The position numbers and the translations under genes are program-made. This document shows positions 1 through 10,963 of a stretch of DNA of 64,000 nt, piece by piece. Source of the DNA: Armigeres subalbatus (lineage: Eukaryota; Arthropoda; Insecta; Diptera; Culicidae). The DNA lies in the NCBI RefSeq assembly GCF_024139115.2, contig NW_026942610.1:199879-263878 (forward strand). The letters run 5' to 3'. Within the stretch, counting starts at the first letter, position 1, and each line of letters begins with the position of its first letter. The notes beneath the pieces are model-generated. The model saw only the letters and a program-made list of their open reading frames with translations, was not told the DNA's origin and did not search any database.

Positions 1-1030
1 AAGTTGTACCCTTATAACACTTTTTATTTGTTATACGGAACATCGAAACGTCAGAAGATAGTATAACAGTATTTGATCTAACAAGGGGTCACGCGACTTA
101 TATTGTATATCTGAATACGATTCGCGTTGGAATTATACAAAAGAAAAGAGAGGAGTTTAGGGTATGTAACTGATTTAATTATTGATATTGATTCGACAAA
201 CTCGAACAAAATCCATTCGTACGCCACGCACGGGCTCTTAACCAGTAAACGATGAATTTGTTTGATGTTTGGTTGAAATATTATGCAAGGTTAAAATACT
301 TCAAACTTCCATTTACTTCCGCTATATTCACTTCTAAATGGAAGTTTGGAAGAATGGAAGTTTGAAGTATTTTAACCTTGTAACATTTTCCCCTAAGACG
401 CTCAATATTAATTATTTCATAAAATATTATGTTTTTATTCGAAAACCGTATCAAATGCTCATTCATTGCGTATCATATGCTCATCATATCATATGCTCAT
501 ATTTATTATCCGCATTTCTCAAACATTTTCCATGTGTGCCGTCTCTCCCAGTGGTGGGCAGCGCACCCGAATTTGACTTTTTTCTAACATGTATGTAACC
601 GACTTTTTGTCTTTCAAAAGTCTTCTACACTATGTTTCCTTAAACTATCAATAACAACAAGTAGAGTTTCATTTATCGGATTATTTTGAAGAAATATTGA
701 TTTTTAAAAAGGTGATACCTCACCTGGATTTTCCCTCAGTTGATTGTTCAATGCACAGTTTTGGTGTGTTCTGTTTCGTTTTTACATGTCGTTGAAATTG
801 CTCTACTTTTGGTATAGAGTATTCGGAATACTATCAACCCAAAAGCAATGTTCTAATAATGAATAGAATGCCATGAAAAGAGATGACATTAATATCGTAA
901 TAACCTATTCAAATTACGTGCGTCATGGCATGATAAAGATAATTTGATTTCAATGTTGAATCATCACATTTTCATTTAATATGATATCCAAATTGGAATC
1001 ACCTCCCAGTTGCGATGCTCTCCTGCATTA
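1..1030. other. AT-rich stretch without recognisable gene
   Basis: Short frames only, none resembling a known protein. Apart from the hairpin at 286-380 I see no repeat, RNA gene or transposon end. It may be unique intergenic or intronic DNA. Confidence 0.5.
286..380. repeat. Perfect 28-bp inverted repeat (hairpin)
   Basis: Arms 286-313 and 353-380 are exact reverse complements around a 39-base spacer. The spacer holds a second partial copy of the right arm (AAATGGAAGTTTGGA), so the structure probably arose by local duplication plus inversion. A short frame running through it is a by-product. Confidence 0.85.
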
Positions 1031-1032
1031 TG

Positions 1033-1695
1033 ATAGACGAATCCACACAGATAGAAAAAGATGTTGAAATTTACACGAAAGTAATGCACATAAAGGGAAT
1101 GCCAAAAAGAGCGTAAATTTGAACGATATTACCACCTGAATATATGCAATTTGTATTGCATTATGACACTTTTTATACGAATAAGTGTCATAATGCTATG
1201 TAAATTGCATACATTTAGGGCGAACTTGTTGGAAAATATTCATGTACGCCCAGAATAGTGTAATTTTGCACGTCTTTATTATTTACGCGTCGATTACTTT
1301 TCATTATTTCTTTCTGTGCAAGTAAAAATAAGAAGAAGACACACGACTGTGTTAACTTTGACAGATCCTACAGCACAGCATAGGAAGATCATTTTAAAAT
1401 GCTTATAATAAATTCTAGACAAATTGTAATTGAAATCTGATTGATGTACGATACGGAAAAATTTCTGAATTACATATTCGGAAGCTTATCTCATTTTTTT
1501 GAATATTTTCCAAAAATGTATCTATCATACAGTTCGGAACTTTTTCCGTATCAAACTTCAATCAGATTTTAATTACTTTTTGTCTAGAATTTATTATAAG
1601 CATTTTAAAATGATCTTCCTATGCTGTGTTGTAGGATCTGTCAAAGTTAACACCGTCGTGTGTCTTCTTCTTATTTTTACTTGGATTCGTCTATA
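1033..1695. repeat. Long fold-back repeat, arms about 145 bp
   Basis: The segment 1319-1465 is the reverse complement of about 1540-1684, with roughly 95% identity by eye. The right arm continues to 1694 with GGATTCGTCTAT, whose complement lies at 1033-1044 on the left. The left arm is therefore split by an insertion at 1046-1318. The loop is about 75 bases. It resembles a non-coding fold-back element; no target duplication was found outside it. Confidence 0.8.
1046..1318. mobile_element. 273-bp MITE inside the left arm of the fold-back
   Basis: It begins CACAGATAGAAAAAG and ends with TTTCTTTCTGTG, giving imperfect terminal inverted repeats (CACAGAnAGAAA). It is bordered by CA at 1044-1045 and 1319-1320, a likely 2-bp target duplication. 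The opposite arm of the host fold-back supplies the uninterrupted sequence, which fixes the ends. An imperfect hairpin sits at its centre (1143-1212). No coding capacity. Confidence 0.7.
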
Positions 1696-2285
1696 AGCGA
1701 GTTTGCTTTCGTACGATTGATAATTTATAATGTTGCTTCTAATCTATCTATTTTGTTATTGTTACGCATCGTAGACAAACATTGGTGTATCCCTCGTCAT
1801 CCTTTCGAAAAAACCGAAGAATGCGTATATAAAGATTCGTTCCCAATGTAGAACAGTTCTAAGGAATATACTTTTCAACACATGTTGAATAAAATCTAGA
1901 TTTTTACCATGCTGTCTCGAAAATATTATATCAATTTTAGAGGAATTTTATTTTCGTATGATAAATAAGTTAAAATGGATAAAAGACGAACATTTCATCA
2001 AAAATCGCCTGAAAATAGAAGTTTACCCTTCAAATAAATCAAATTAGATTTCATCAAATATAAATTGGTTAGTAACAACATAGGAGAGACCTTCTTTTGG
2101 ATGCAATCCGTCATTTTTAAAAACAATGTAAAAAATTGATGATAGAAAAATAAATATCATTATAATTTGGCTACAGATCTTGCTCTTTGTAGTCTTGGAA
2201 AAAAGTGTTACATTTTCTGATCATATTGGTATTTGTTTACACTTGAAAATGACAGAACGATGTTCCCGTTCCCAATTATAACAGT
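1696..2285. other. AT-rich stretch, nothing recognised
   Basis: No frame, repeat or structural RNA could be supported here. Poly-A and poly-T tracts are frequent, as elsewhere in the unique-looking DNA of this window. Confidence 0.4.
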
Positions 2286-2289
2286 TTTG

Positions 2290-2545
2290 GCTCATCGAAA
2301 GGGGGTCAACTTTTGGATTGGATTTTGTTTGAAGATCCACTTATGTTATGTGGTTCCAGTCTAATGCTTGTTTACAGATTTCATTTCCGCCCCTACGTAG
2401 AGTGTGGCCGACCCAGCTCCACTTCCGATCCCGTTGCTATCGGCCTCTGGTGACAACGACGATGGAGCTCGTTGTTTGAGATCCAGCTGTGAGGCCACCT
2501 GGCCCGAATTATATACCGCAGGCATCTGTTAGTTACAAACGAATG
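2290..2545 (-). pseudogene. Fragment of a non-LTR reverse transcriptase C-terminus
   Basis: Read on the minus strand, the conceptual translation gives RCLRYIIRARWP, then WISNNELHRR, and after a frameshift VGHTLRRGGNEICKQALDWN. This is the tail that follows the RT domain in several CR1/L2/RTE-like retrotransposons (an 'IGHTLRK...ALDWNP' motif). Only about 80 codons remain, in two frames, with no RT or endonuclease part nearby. Clade not resolved. Confidence 0.65.
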
Positions 2546-2639
2546 CAAATGACATTTTACAACACTGGATGTGTCTAATTTTATGCTGAACTTACTAAAC
2601 TACTATCAGAAAATGCGGAAAAACCAACAAATATTTTTG

Positions 2640-4330
2640 GCCACCACTTTGTATGGAGCCGCCCCATAGTGCACTCCTTTTAGGAGATCACCCAGCAGTT
2701 TTCAGGTTTCCCCGGCCTGAGATACTTCAGAAGGAGGGGTTGAGTTTCCCGAACTCGGGAGGGAAGCTGACTGGCTACCAACAATGTGGTTTGGGGTCAG
2801 ATACCGTCTATACCATCTAAACTCCGGAAACTAATCCCAGGAAATGTTAGAATTTAGATCATGAGGGGAATTCATCATCATTGGTCCCAGTTGCTCATCC
2901 AAATAAATCCCTTGCTACCAAAATTATAGAAAGGTTGGAAATGGATATCGGGTCTAATGGCCCAGTACAAAAATCTACATACGCACGCGAGCTACATACA
3001 GAATTCCTCACAAGAATTAATAAAAATCATCGTCGCATTGGTTATTCGCTTGAGAACCGCTGTTCCGCACATAATACAGGGTAGCCTACCCTTAGGCACT
3101 GCAAAGTAAAAGCTCTTCTAGCTCGACATACAAAGTTTCCTTTTTTCGACTATTATCTCCTTCTTCGCATGCTTTCTTAGGCCTACTCTCTTCCCTATTT
3201 CATTGACGCTCACGACGTGTAACTTTATTTGCGTCTAGTGTACAATTTCGTTACCTTCCTACCTTTATGCTCTCCGGATACCCGGATCTCTGCTACGGCG
3301 ACGGATCAGTTTTCTCTCCTGCGGTGTCAGTTCATTGATGAGTGGGTGTGTGGGTTCGTGTCGTAATTAGGACGGTCTCATTAATGACGTTCGAGACGGA
3401 TTTCTATTGTGCCATTCAGGTCACATGCGCATGGACGACACTAACAGAAATGCATGCATGTTCTCCTAGTACTTACGCGCTCCTACCATGGTTTTACGGG
3501 CGATTCGACGAGTGTGGGTGTACCGGCGGTGGTATCGAAACGGTGGTGTTGCTTCGATCCAGAAACGATGGACCTCCAACGCGATCGGTTTTGATGGTAC
3601 TTCCCCACGGGAAACGCGGGCTTACGCGGGAACGCGGCACGTGCGTTCGATTGCCCTCGAACAAGATAGCTGTTACTCGATGGGACGAGATTGCGATGGT
3701 CTGCCTGTCTAGGGTGCGGAAAAAGTGTATGCAACCCTCTTCCGGCCACGTGTGCCCCGGGAACTCTCAGAAATCGCAATGTGGGGTCAAAAGCGGTTTC
3801 TAACACAAGGTGTCACACAAATTACACTTAGACCGCCTGCTAACTCGTATTTGACTAACGATAAGCACTAAAGGGAAGGATACTTTGATTAGTTATATCT
3901 ACTTATTTAGAATCTTCATGTACTAGTACCTATTAGAACACAACACGACACGAGACAAGTTTTCAACCACTCTTGCCTCTTCCACAATACGATTCGAAGT
4001 GGACGAGACTAGGAATTGTCCTCAGAAAAACGGATCCGAAAGTTTAGAAAGCATGCTGACCTCTCTTTCCAGCGGCTGTTTTAAAGCGAACAGTCAAATC
4101 GCTCCCAAGTTCGGTTGGAGTGGGCTTAGCTCAACGGTTCCTGAATGGAAACCTGGCCAGGTCGATGCCCGCCAATAGCATCGCAAATTTGCATTCGATC
4201 GTGATCGAGCGATTTTTAATTTTCGGCGCTTGTAACTGAGTTGGGGACTCATTTAAGCAATCGTATGTCAGTTGCAACTCTGTGAAGAATGTGATCTAGT
4301 GCGGTGGACAAAGTTTAAAGTTAAAATTAA
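2640..4330. other. GC-richer stretch, no gene supported
   Basis: Between 2640 and 3070 there is a GC-rich block without a recognisable product, possibly an untranslated part of a retroelement. Between 3070 and 4330 base composition rises and two long frames overlap on opposite strands (3342-3803 plus, 3483-3806 minus). Neither shows a domain, signal peptide or family motif, and the overlap suggests both are chance frames in GC-rich DNA. An LTR or a host promoter region are alternatives. Confidence 0.35.
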
Positions 4331-4394
4331 AAAACGAATGAACATGCAGAAACGTGAAATAACGAAAACCAATAAATATTTACAGTGAAAGGAA

Positions 4395-5322
4395 ACAAAA
4401 AAGCGTACTTGTTATAACACAAGAGTGCGATGTTTTGCAGGCTCGTGCTTCAACATATGCCCCAATCGTATATTCCAACGGATTAAGATCCGGACTGCTA
4501 GGGGGCCACAAATCTTTCGACCAAAATTTCATGTTGTTCTTCAGCCATTGTTGGGTCGATTGGACGTGTGACATGGCGCTCCATCATGCTGTACGACAAC
4601 GTTATGATCATCGGAGAATTTGGCCTTTACCCAGGCAGGCACTTGGTCCTTTAAAATACCGATAAATAATTCTGTATTGATTTTAAACCCAACATAAATG
4701 AAAACAAGCGGAAGTTTCAAACCGTTGGACGCCACCAGCCAAACATCATGACATCAGCCGGATTGCTTTGGAATTTAAGCTTCATTTTCTCCAGAACATC
4801 CCCGATTTTCTTCGGTGAAATGAACCAATCCGTGCGGCCGTTGGCGTCAGCATCGATGCTGAAAAGCTATTCGCGTCGGAGAACAGGATCATATTTTTTC
4901 CCTTTTTCAACAAAGAAAGCAATCTTTTTGAACGAGTCACTCGTAGTTCCTATACCCGGTCCGTAATCAAGTGGCGTTTAACTCAAGCTCTGGAAGTCTC
5001 TCTTGCGCAAGTCTTCTTTGATGGTTTTCGCATGGATTTCTCAGAAATTTTGACTTCCTTGGCAAGTTTCTATGGAACGCACCAGGTTGCGAGCAATCTT
5101 TCCACGAGCCGATTCGATCACGTTTGGGATACGTGCAAACCATGGACGTCCACTTCCCGGCTTCCGCTGCTTAGACCCATCCTGCAGAGACGTTTTAAGG
5201 CGATAAACTGTGGCCAAAAGACATCCTACCACCATAGCAATCTCAATCGGCGTCTTCTGGGCGAGCAACAAACTAGTAACCACTTCTTTTGCGTAGATTT
5301 TTAGAAATTTGCCATAAAGCAA
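4395..5322 (-). pseudogene. ITm (Tc1/mariner superfamily) transposase, broken
   Basis: A cut-and-paste transposase remnant on the minus strand. 5322-5041 carries an N-terminal helix-turn-helix-like region (TPIEIAMVVGCLLATVYRLK, then RKPGSGRP). Downstream frames contain a D-rich first catalytic region, VVQHDGAPCHT with the second catalytic aspartate (near 4590), and PPSSPDLNPLEY with the third acidic residue (near 4480). Across one frameshift the second D and the final E are about 36-37 residues apart, which fits the DD37E/DD37D mosquito ITm group better than DD34E Tc1. Several frameshifts and stops make it inactive. Terminal inverted repeats were not identified. Confidence 0.8.
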
Positions 5323-5329
5323 TTACAAT

Positions 5330-5619
5330 CTCTCGGTGCAGCATTAGAAGTAAACATAAACAAATATACTTTCAACAGAAATTAGTCACTAGTTACTCGA
5401 ATTAACCCAATGCACAGGATTTTGTTTTTACACGATTTTTTTTCGCTCGTGTTTTTGATATTATGACTTCATTTTTCCTCCAAAATCTACGCTTTATCTA
5501 TGTTTAAAAAAATCCAGCATAGTTCAAAGAAAAATCATATGATAATTAATATGCGTTAAACATTTAGGATGAGTGGAAAATTGAGAAAATTTAAATCGTG
5601 TAAAAACAGAATCTAGTGT
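5330..5619. other. Flank of the ITm remnant
   Basis: AT-rich, no gene. It contains two related short motifs in opposite orientation (TTTACACGATTT near 5431 and AAATCGTGTAAA near 5594) that could be remains of an inverted-repeat element. Confidence 0.3.
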
Positions 5620-5627
5620 ATTCAGAT

Positions 5628-6060
5628 CAGTGGTGCAATTTATCAACAATGCCTGCTGAGTGTGATTCTTTTGTTTTGTATTTTTCTCTTCTCCTCTTTG
5701 CCTATGACGGTGCCTTTCAGTCATAACGACAAAGCAGGAGTAGCTTAGCAAACTCGGTTTGCCAACAGCGGGCTGAAGCTGATGATCATTCGGCACAAAT
5801 TTCCTGTCATTGTCTTTCAAGTGATAGTATTCACCCATGCATTTATATAGGGCTGTCGCATTCACACAGCAGCGAGTGAACTGAATAGACTGTCAGTGCG
5901 GGCTGCGTGTGCAATGAGAAGAGAGGTCTTTTGTTTACTTTATCTTTGATTGTTGCTGCTAACCATTTTCAGTTTTCACTGCTAGGAAGTGAGTGTGAAG
6001 AGGGAATGGTATCAATATCCAACAAATTTCAGTCACTGAGATTGAGAATTCGCACCACTG
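5628..6060. mobile_element. hAT-type MITE, 433 bp, with 8-bp target duplication
   Basis: Starts CAGTGGTGCAATTTATC and ends with the complement of CAGTGGTGCGAATTCTC, so the terminal inverted repeats are about 15 bp. It is flanked by an exact 8-bp direct duplication ATTCAGAT (5620-5627 and 6061-6068). An 8-bp duplication with a CAGNG-like end is typical of the hAT superfamily. No transposase is encoded; the short frames inside are incidental. Confidence 0.9.
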
Positions 6061-6068
6061 ATTCAGAT

Positions 6069-6629
6069 TCAATCATTATTTTATGCCGCACCCTGTAAAT
6101 GAACAAACATGTTCGGATCAAAGATAAGTTTTAAAAATGATATAGAAAAATGATAAACTATAATTATTATTAATTAATAATTATCAATTATATTCTTTTT
6201 ATTAAGAATCAAAAGGATTCAGAAAGTGTGAATGCACCTCAGATATTCTCATGACAAGTGGGTGCAATTATGCAGAGCTTTTTGTATATGACTATAGCTT
6301 CAAAACGGATACGTTCTTGAAACCGGCTATAAAAGATACAATTGAGTTGACTTTCCACATTTTTGAGCGATTTTGTTATCCGACCTCCAAACTGTCGGTG
6401 ACCTTGTTGAACTTGTCACCACCAACGACGGTATCCAACAATAATTGTTTTCATATTTTAAGTCACGTATTTTTTTTTTTTCAAAACCAGTGAGTAATCG
6501 AATGAATTATTTTTGATGCATGATGATGACTACATGCCTCAGTACCTACATCAAACTGTTTTACGTAGTTTACGTTGGGCGAGTGGGTCTTGTACATAGC
6601 CCTTCAGATTTTAGACTACCAAATAACAC
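6069..6629. other. AT-rich stretch, nothing recognised
   Basis: Contains a very AT-rich palindromic patch near 6155-6185 and a T-tract near 6470. No gene or transposon end was found. Confidence 0.35.
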
Positions 6630-6873
6630 AAGCAAGACCATGCTGAAGGTGGCTGGGTTCAATTCCCGGTCTGGTCTAGACAATTTTCGGATTGGAAATT
6701 GTCTCGACTTCCCTGGGCATAAAAGTATCATCGTGTTAGCCTCATGATATACGAATGTTAAAATGGTAACTTGGCTTAGAAACCTCGCAGTTAATAACTG
6801 TGGAAGTGCTCAATGAACACTAAGCTGCGAGGCGGCAATGTCCCAGTGGGGGATGTAATGCCAATGAAGAAAT
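6630..6873 (+). mobile_element. Feilai-like SINE, 5' truncated
   Basis: A tRNA-derived SINE copy lacking the A box. It retains the B box (GGGTTCAATTCCCGG) and the body, including the palindromic 'CCTCGCAGTTAATAACTG' segment. The 3' end 'GATGTAATGCCAATGAAGAA' matches the complete copy at 44847-45142. Confidence 0.85.
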
Positions 6874-7310
6874 AACACAAGGTTTGCATAAATTGCGTTG
6901 AAAAGTAAAAATTAATCATAGGTATTGCCTTAGGAGCTTATTATACATTCTTACCCTTTATGGAGATTTGAAATATTTCTATTTGTCTACCAAACAAAAA
7001 AACAACTTTGAGTGGAGAGGGAGAAGCGTCTGGATCCCTTCGCCAGACGAAGTGACCTTAGCAGGTTGCCCCACCGATCGTCAGGGGCAGGCGATACAGA
7101 AGAGCGTGGCAGGTCGGAGGAGCCGCTCATCGAGATCAAGATGGACGGAGCTACACTGACCAGGGTCGGAGCGGAGGCCAGAAAATGGAGGTGATTACAG
7201 ACGTTACGGACGTAATCATGCTCTTTCTGGACAACAACGGCAGGTAGCACAGCAAGGACCTTAAGAAGTCCGTGCTAACCCTCTTCAACATGGTTGTAGA
7301 AGCAAAGCAG

Positions 7311-9310
7311 CCCAAGTAAAATTTTAAGATGTATCATTCTCTATAAGAGGTTTTCATGGCCAGTTGCTAATAAAACTAATAACTCCACCCAAACCTCTTC
7401 ATTACATCATTAAGTTAGCCTTCCGGCCTAATGGACCAATCTAGAAGAAGTTATTAAAACCGTATTAAGAGTAGTGAGAAGAAGAAGAAGAAGAAGAAGA
7501 AGAAGAGCAGTAATTAAACTGCAATAAAACATTGTATTGAATTTGTTGATACTCTATAAGAGGTTGTGACCATCATAAGAGTAACAATAAAACTGTTTTA
7601 ATTTAATATTATGGATTATATTTATTGTCATTCCATTGTCCCCTATGTGAATTTGATGTGTGGAAAATAATGCTTCTGATTTTACTTGCAATGGTTGATT
7701 TTAAAAATGAAGTATTATTTAAGTAGTTCATACAACAGAATGACATGCGCAACCAAATTTATCGTGAACATTGAGTTTGTAGAAGCTTAAAATTAACGCG
7801 CCTCGAAATTATTGGAAAATCACATGAAAATAGAAAATTCAACACCCAAAAAACAAATCTTACAATTATTCATAAAATCGTGGCATATACAAATCTGTAA
7901 GGTTTTTATACAGAAATTGAATTAAAATCTTCCAAAAATTGTATATGCCCAATTATTATACAGTTTCTGTAAGGTTCTTATGCAGAACTGTATTAAAATC
8001 TGCCATCCGCTGGTTGGGTGAATAATTTTCCAAACTACTCAAAATATTTCTATTTCAAATAGTTTGTAATAAAGTTACCGTGCATCTATCAAAAAACCTC
8101 AGAAATACTTTAATTCCACTATTGAATAGTCTGTTTGATCGTAATTGATGCATTTTTTAAGATTACGGCTATGACTATTTCAACATGGCGTCATTCCTTT
8201 TTATGAAAACAAAAAATATAAATAAAATAAATAGCTCGATGGCTTTTGTGATACTACAATAACTACTACAATAATTCTCCTTATTAGTTACTAAAACTTT
8301 GTCATGATTACACTTCCCCACAACAGATGGCCTTCGGTTCGATAACATGCAGCCTAGTGGCAGAGGCGGGAAGCACTTTTTCATCCTACGGGCAACGATG
8401 CCAAATCTGTGGAAATTAAAGCTCTCGGAGGATTTGCGGATCCGTATAAGAAATCTGCGAATGTTAGTAATTTCCTCAAATTGGTAAAGCTACGAATGTA
8501 TGGAATATTACCCATTCGTATTTTTGGTGTAATTTGTAGGAATAAAATATCTGTATATTACAAAGGCAAATTCTTTAACCAGAAGGACATGTGCGTGAAG
8601 AAAAACGCAAAAAAATATTTCCTTCTTCACTTTTTTAGAAACCGGAAACTCGAAATCGCATCGGCTTTTCATGAAAAGCCGCAATCCAATTAGGTGCATA
8701 TATTTGACAGCACTTCATATTTATGTGTCTCATTTACCAAATCAAAATCAAAACTAACATAAGAGTTACAGTTCAATAATTTTCAAATAACCCTGCTCAT
8801 ATAACATAATTACTATTGACAGAAATCGAATTGTTTTTGACAAACCTTTATTGGTATTATTGGATAACACCGGAAATTCTTATATCCAGGAGTCCATCTT
8901 AAGTTTATCAGAAACACATATCACTTACATTATGTCGGTAAACATATGCTAACCTCATTATGCGTCTTATTGCATAATTCACGTATAAGTTATACAGCAA
9001 CACTGCTTTCCAAATTCAACATGGCAAATAGATCGAGCCACGTTGAGTAGTTTTAAAACAGTGACACAAACTGGTTTTATGACGCATTTGAAAGCAATAA
9101 TAAAACTATTATTAAAACTTCAAAGCAAACAAAATTTTAGTTTTAAAATATGGTTTATAAGAGTTTTATGGATATCTCAAGAGTGGTATAAAATCTTTGT
9201 TCGTTAGCATTGTTTATGACCACCATAAAACAATAGGATTTAATTATTCCCACAATAAAGCCTTATTAAAATTCAAATAAAACCCAACGGTCACAAAATT
9301 GTTACTTGGG
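7311..9310. mobile_element. 2.0 kb non-coding element with CCCAAGTA inverted ends
   Basis: Left end CCCAAGTAAAATTTTAAG and right end the complement of CCCAAGTAACAATTTTG form short terminal inverted repeats. It lies within the gag frame, and the flanks suggest a 2-bp duplication (AG). The interior is AT-rich, with many ATAAAAC motifs, a (GAA)n run at 7477-7507 and two degenerate copies of a roughly 90-bp unit at 7885-8015. Related sequence recurs at 15995-16065. The frame at 8409-8693 has no recognisable domain. The inside may hold older nested insertions. Confidence 0.55.
7477..7507 (+). repeat. (GAA)n microsatellite
   Basis: About ten uninterrupted GAA triplets inside the 2.0 kb element. 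Confidence 0.95.
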
Positions 9311-10013
9311 AGGAGTAGAAGTCCTTGCTGCAGGAACGGAAAATCCGCCAACTTTCCGAGGAGAAAGAGTTGGTAGTGAGCCAAGCGGCGAAGGGCAGGA
9401 AGGAAGCCGATTCTAAGATTCGAGTCCTTACTGAAAAAAAAGCTGCTGACAGAAAGCCAGACTGCAGAACTCCGCAAATGCATGGCTGCCACTGAAGCAA
9501 CTCCAAAGCATAGTAAGGTCAGTATGGCAAATGACCTGAAGGGAGCTAGCGCCAAGCCGGTATTGCACAGGAAGGCTACTAAGATCCGTCGGGAAAAGGT
9601 TGAGCAGGTTGCCGAACCTAAGGAACGACGGAAACCTGTTCCTTTTTCTACGAGGACTAGCGAAGTTCACCGGGCCTGCCCTGGAGGGAAGTTCCGAACC
9701 CCAAAAAGGCGAAGTAGGAGCGAAAAGCGGCAGAGGAGGCGAAGGTGCCATTGGACAAGAAGGGAAGTGCCCGTAGAGGAAAGGGTATACCTTCCAATGG
9801 TCATGGCAGGAAGGACAGATACGAAGTAATTATCTTCAAGGCTGATGGTAAAAGCTATGCTGACGTTCTGAAGATTTTGCAGGGCGATAAAAAGCTTACT
9901 GGCCTAGGGGATGATGTCAACTGCATCCATAGAACGCAGAAGAGCGAGATGATCCTCGTCCTGAAGCGGGATACTGCGCGGAAGAGTCCCGCGTATAAAA
10001 AGTTGGCAGAAGA

Positions 10014-10169
10014 GGGGTTCTTTCTAAAATTACGTAACGCAAAATTTGGTGATTTTGGACCCCCACCCTCCCCCTCGTATGGAAGGGTTCGTTTTTTTTG
10101 TATGGATCGTAACGCTCGGCTTAACCCCCTCCCTCCCCCTTCAGCGTTACGTAATTTGTGAAAGGCCCC
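10014..10169. mobile_element. 156-bp MITE with GGGG...TTACGTAACGC ends
   Basis: Ends are GGGGTTCTTTCTAAAATTACG and the complement of GGGGCCTTTCACAAATTACG, both continuing into TAACGC, giving inverted repeats of about 26 bp. It is flanked by AGA on both sides (10011-10013, 10170-10172), a likely 3-bp target duplication. Excision in silico re-joins the gag reading frame. Pyrimidine-rich CCCTCCC tracts lie inside. The superfamily is uncertain; a 3-bp duplication would suit PIF/Harbinger. Confidence 0.8.
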
Positions 10170-10547
10170 AGAGGTGCTGGGTAATGCGGTTCAGGTGAGA
10201 GCCCTATGCCCAGTGGAGGTAATCCAATGCCGAGGCCTGGACAGAATTAGCGAAGCCGGTGAACTGGTAGCTGCATTGAGAGATCAGTGTGACGATGAAA
10301 TCCAGGATACCGCGATTCGGTTGCGGAATGGTTCTGCTGGAACGCAGGATGCCTCATTCCAGGTACCTCTGGCTGACGCCAAGAAGGTACTGGATAAGAC
10401 CAAACTGAAGGTGGGTGGTCGGTATGCTCGGTGAGCGCAAACCAACAACATCAGGCCTTATTCAAGTGCTTCGATTACGGACATAAGTCATATGATTGCA
10501 AAGGTCCTGATCGGAGTCGGTTTGCTAGAGGTGTGGAGCTGAAGGTC

Positions 10548-10868
10548 ACAAGGCCCATCCAGTGGGCAGCACATACCTTGCTTTACCATCCGGATCTCAA
10601 GCAACCGTTTTACGTACAAACCGATAGCTCAACTAGAGGGATCGGAGCAGTTCTGTTCCAAAAAGATAAAGGGGGAAATAACTGCATAATTTCATATGCA
10701 AGCCGAGCTCTTAAACCTGCTGAAACAAACTATACGGTAACCGAAGTAGAAGCTCTGGCAATTATCTGGGCGTTAGATAAATGGCGGCAATATCTGTTAG
10801 GAAGACCCATTAAAATAATCACCGATCACAAGGCTCTCATTTTCCTTAAGCGTTTAACGGGCGTTTAA
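10548..10868 (+). pseudogene. gypsy RNase H domain
   Basis: The frame reads WAAHTLLYHPDLKQPF, then YVQTDSSTRGIGAVLF with the first catalytic aspartate, ISYASRALKPAETNY, TEVEALAIIWAL with the catalytic glutamate, and IKIITDHKAL with the next aspartate. This is the usual gypsy RNase H signature. It stops after FLKRLTGV by a frameshift; the next frame continues with LTRWILFLQQYDYEIEHIKG. The first 40 codons of the same open frame are the zinc-knuckle part of the unrelated LOA/R1-type gag, so the frame is an accidental chimera. Confidence 0.85.
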
Positions 10869-10963
10869 CTCGTTGGATACTATTTCTACAACAATACGAT
10901 TATGAGATAGAGCATATCAAGGGTACAGCAAACACAATTGCAGATGTTCTTTCACGATACCCG

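Larger units (their letters stand above)
7010..10535 (+). pseudogene. LOA/R1-type retrotransposon ORF1 (gag-like), interrupted twice
   Basis: Parts of a nucleic-acid-binding gag-like protein on the plus strand: 7010-7310 (ends ...LFNMVVEAKQ), 9311-10013 (lysine/glutamate-rich coiled-coil-like region, then DGKSYADVLKILQGDKKL), and 10170-10520 (VQVRALCPVEVIQC, then a zinc-knuckle-like CFDYGHKSYDCKGPDRS). It is split by a 2.0 kb element at 7311-9310 and a 156-bp MITE at 10014-10169. Removing each leaves the frame continuous at that point, so both arrived after the gag did. It also has internal frameshifts and a stop. It is abruptly joined to a gypsy element near 10535, and no endonuclease or RT of its own follows. 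Confidence 0.75.

Noticed and set aside
3342..3806. Overlapping frames of 153 and 107 codons on opposite strands
   Set aside because: GC-rich DNA gives long chance frames on both strands; neither has a domain, plausible start context or family motif.
10431..10868. Apparent zinc-knuckle/RNase H fusion protein
   Set aside because: The N-terminal part belongs to a LOA/R1-type gag and the rest to a gypsy polyprotein; the frame is continuous by chance across the junction.
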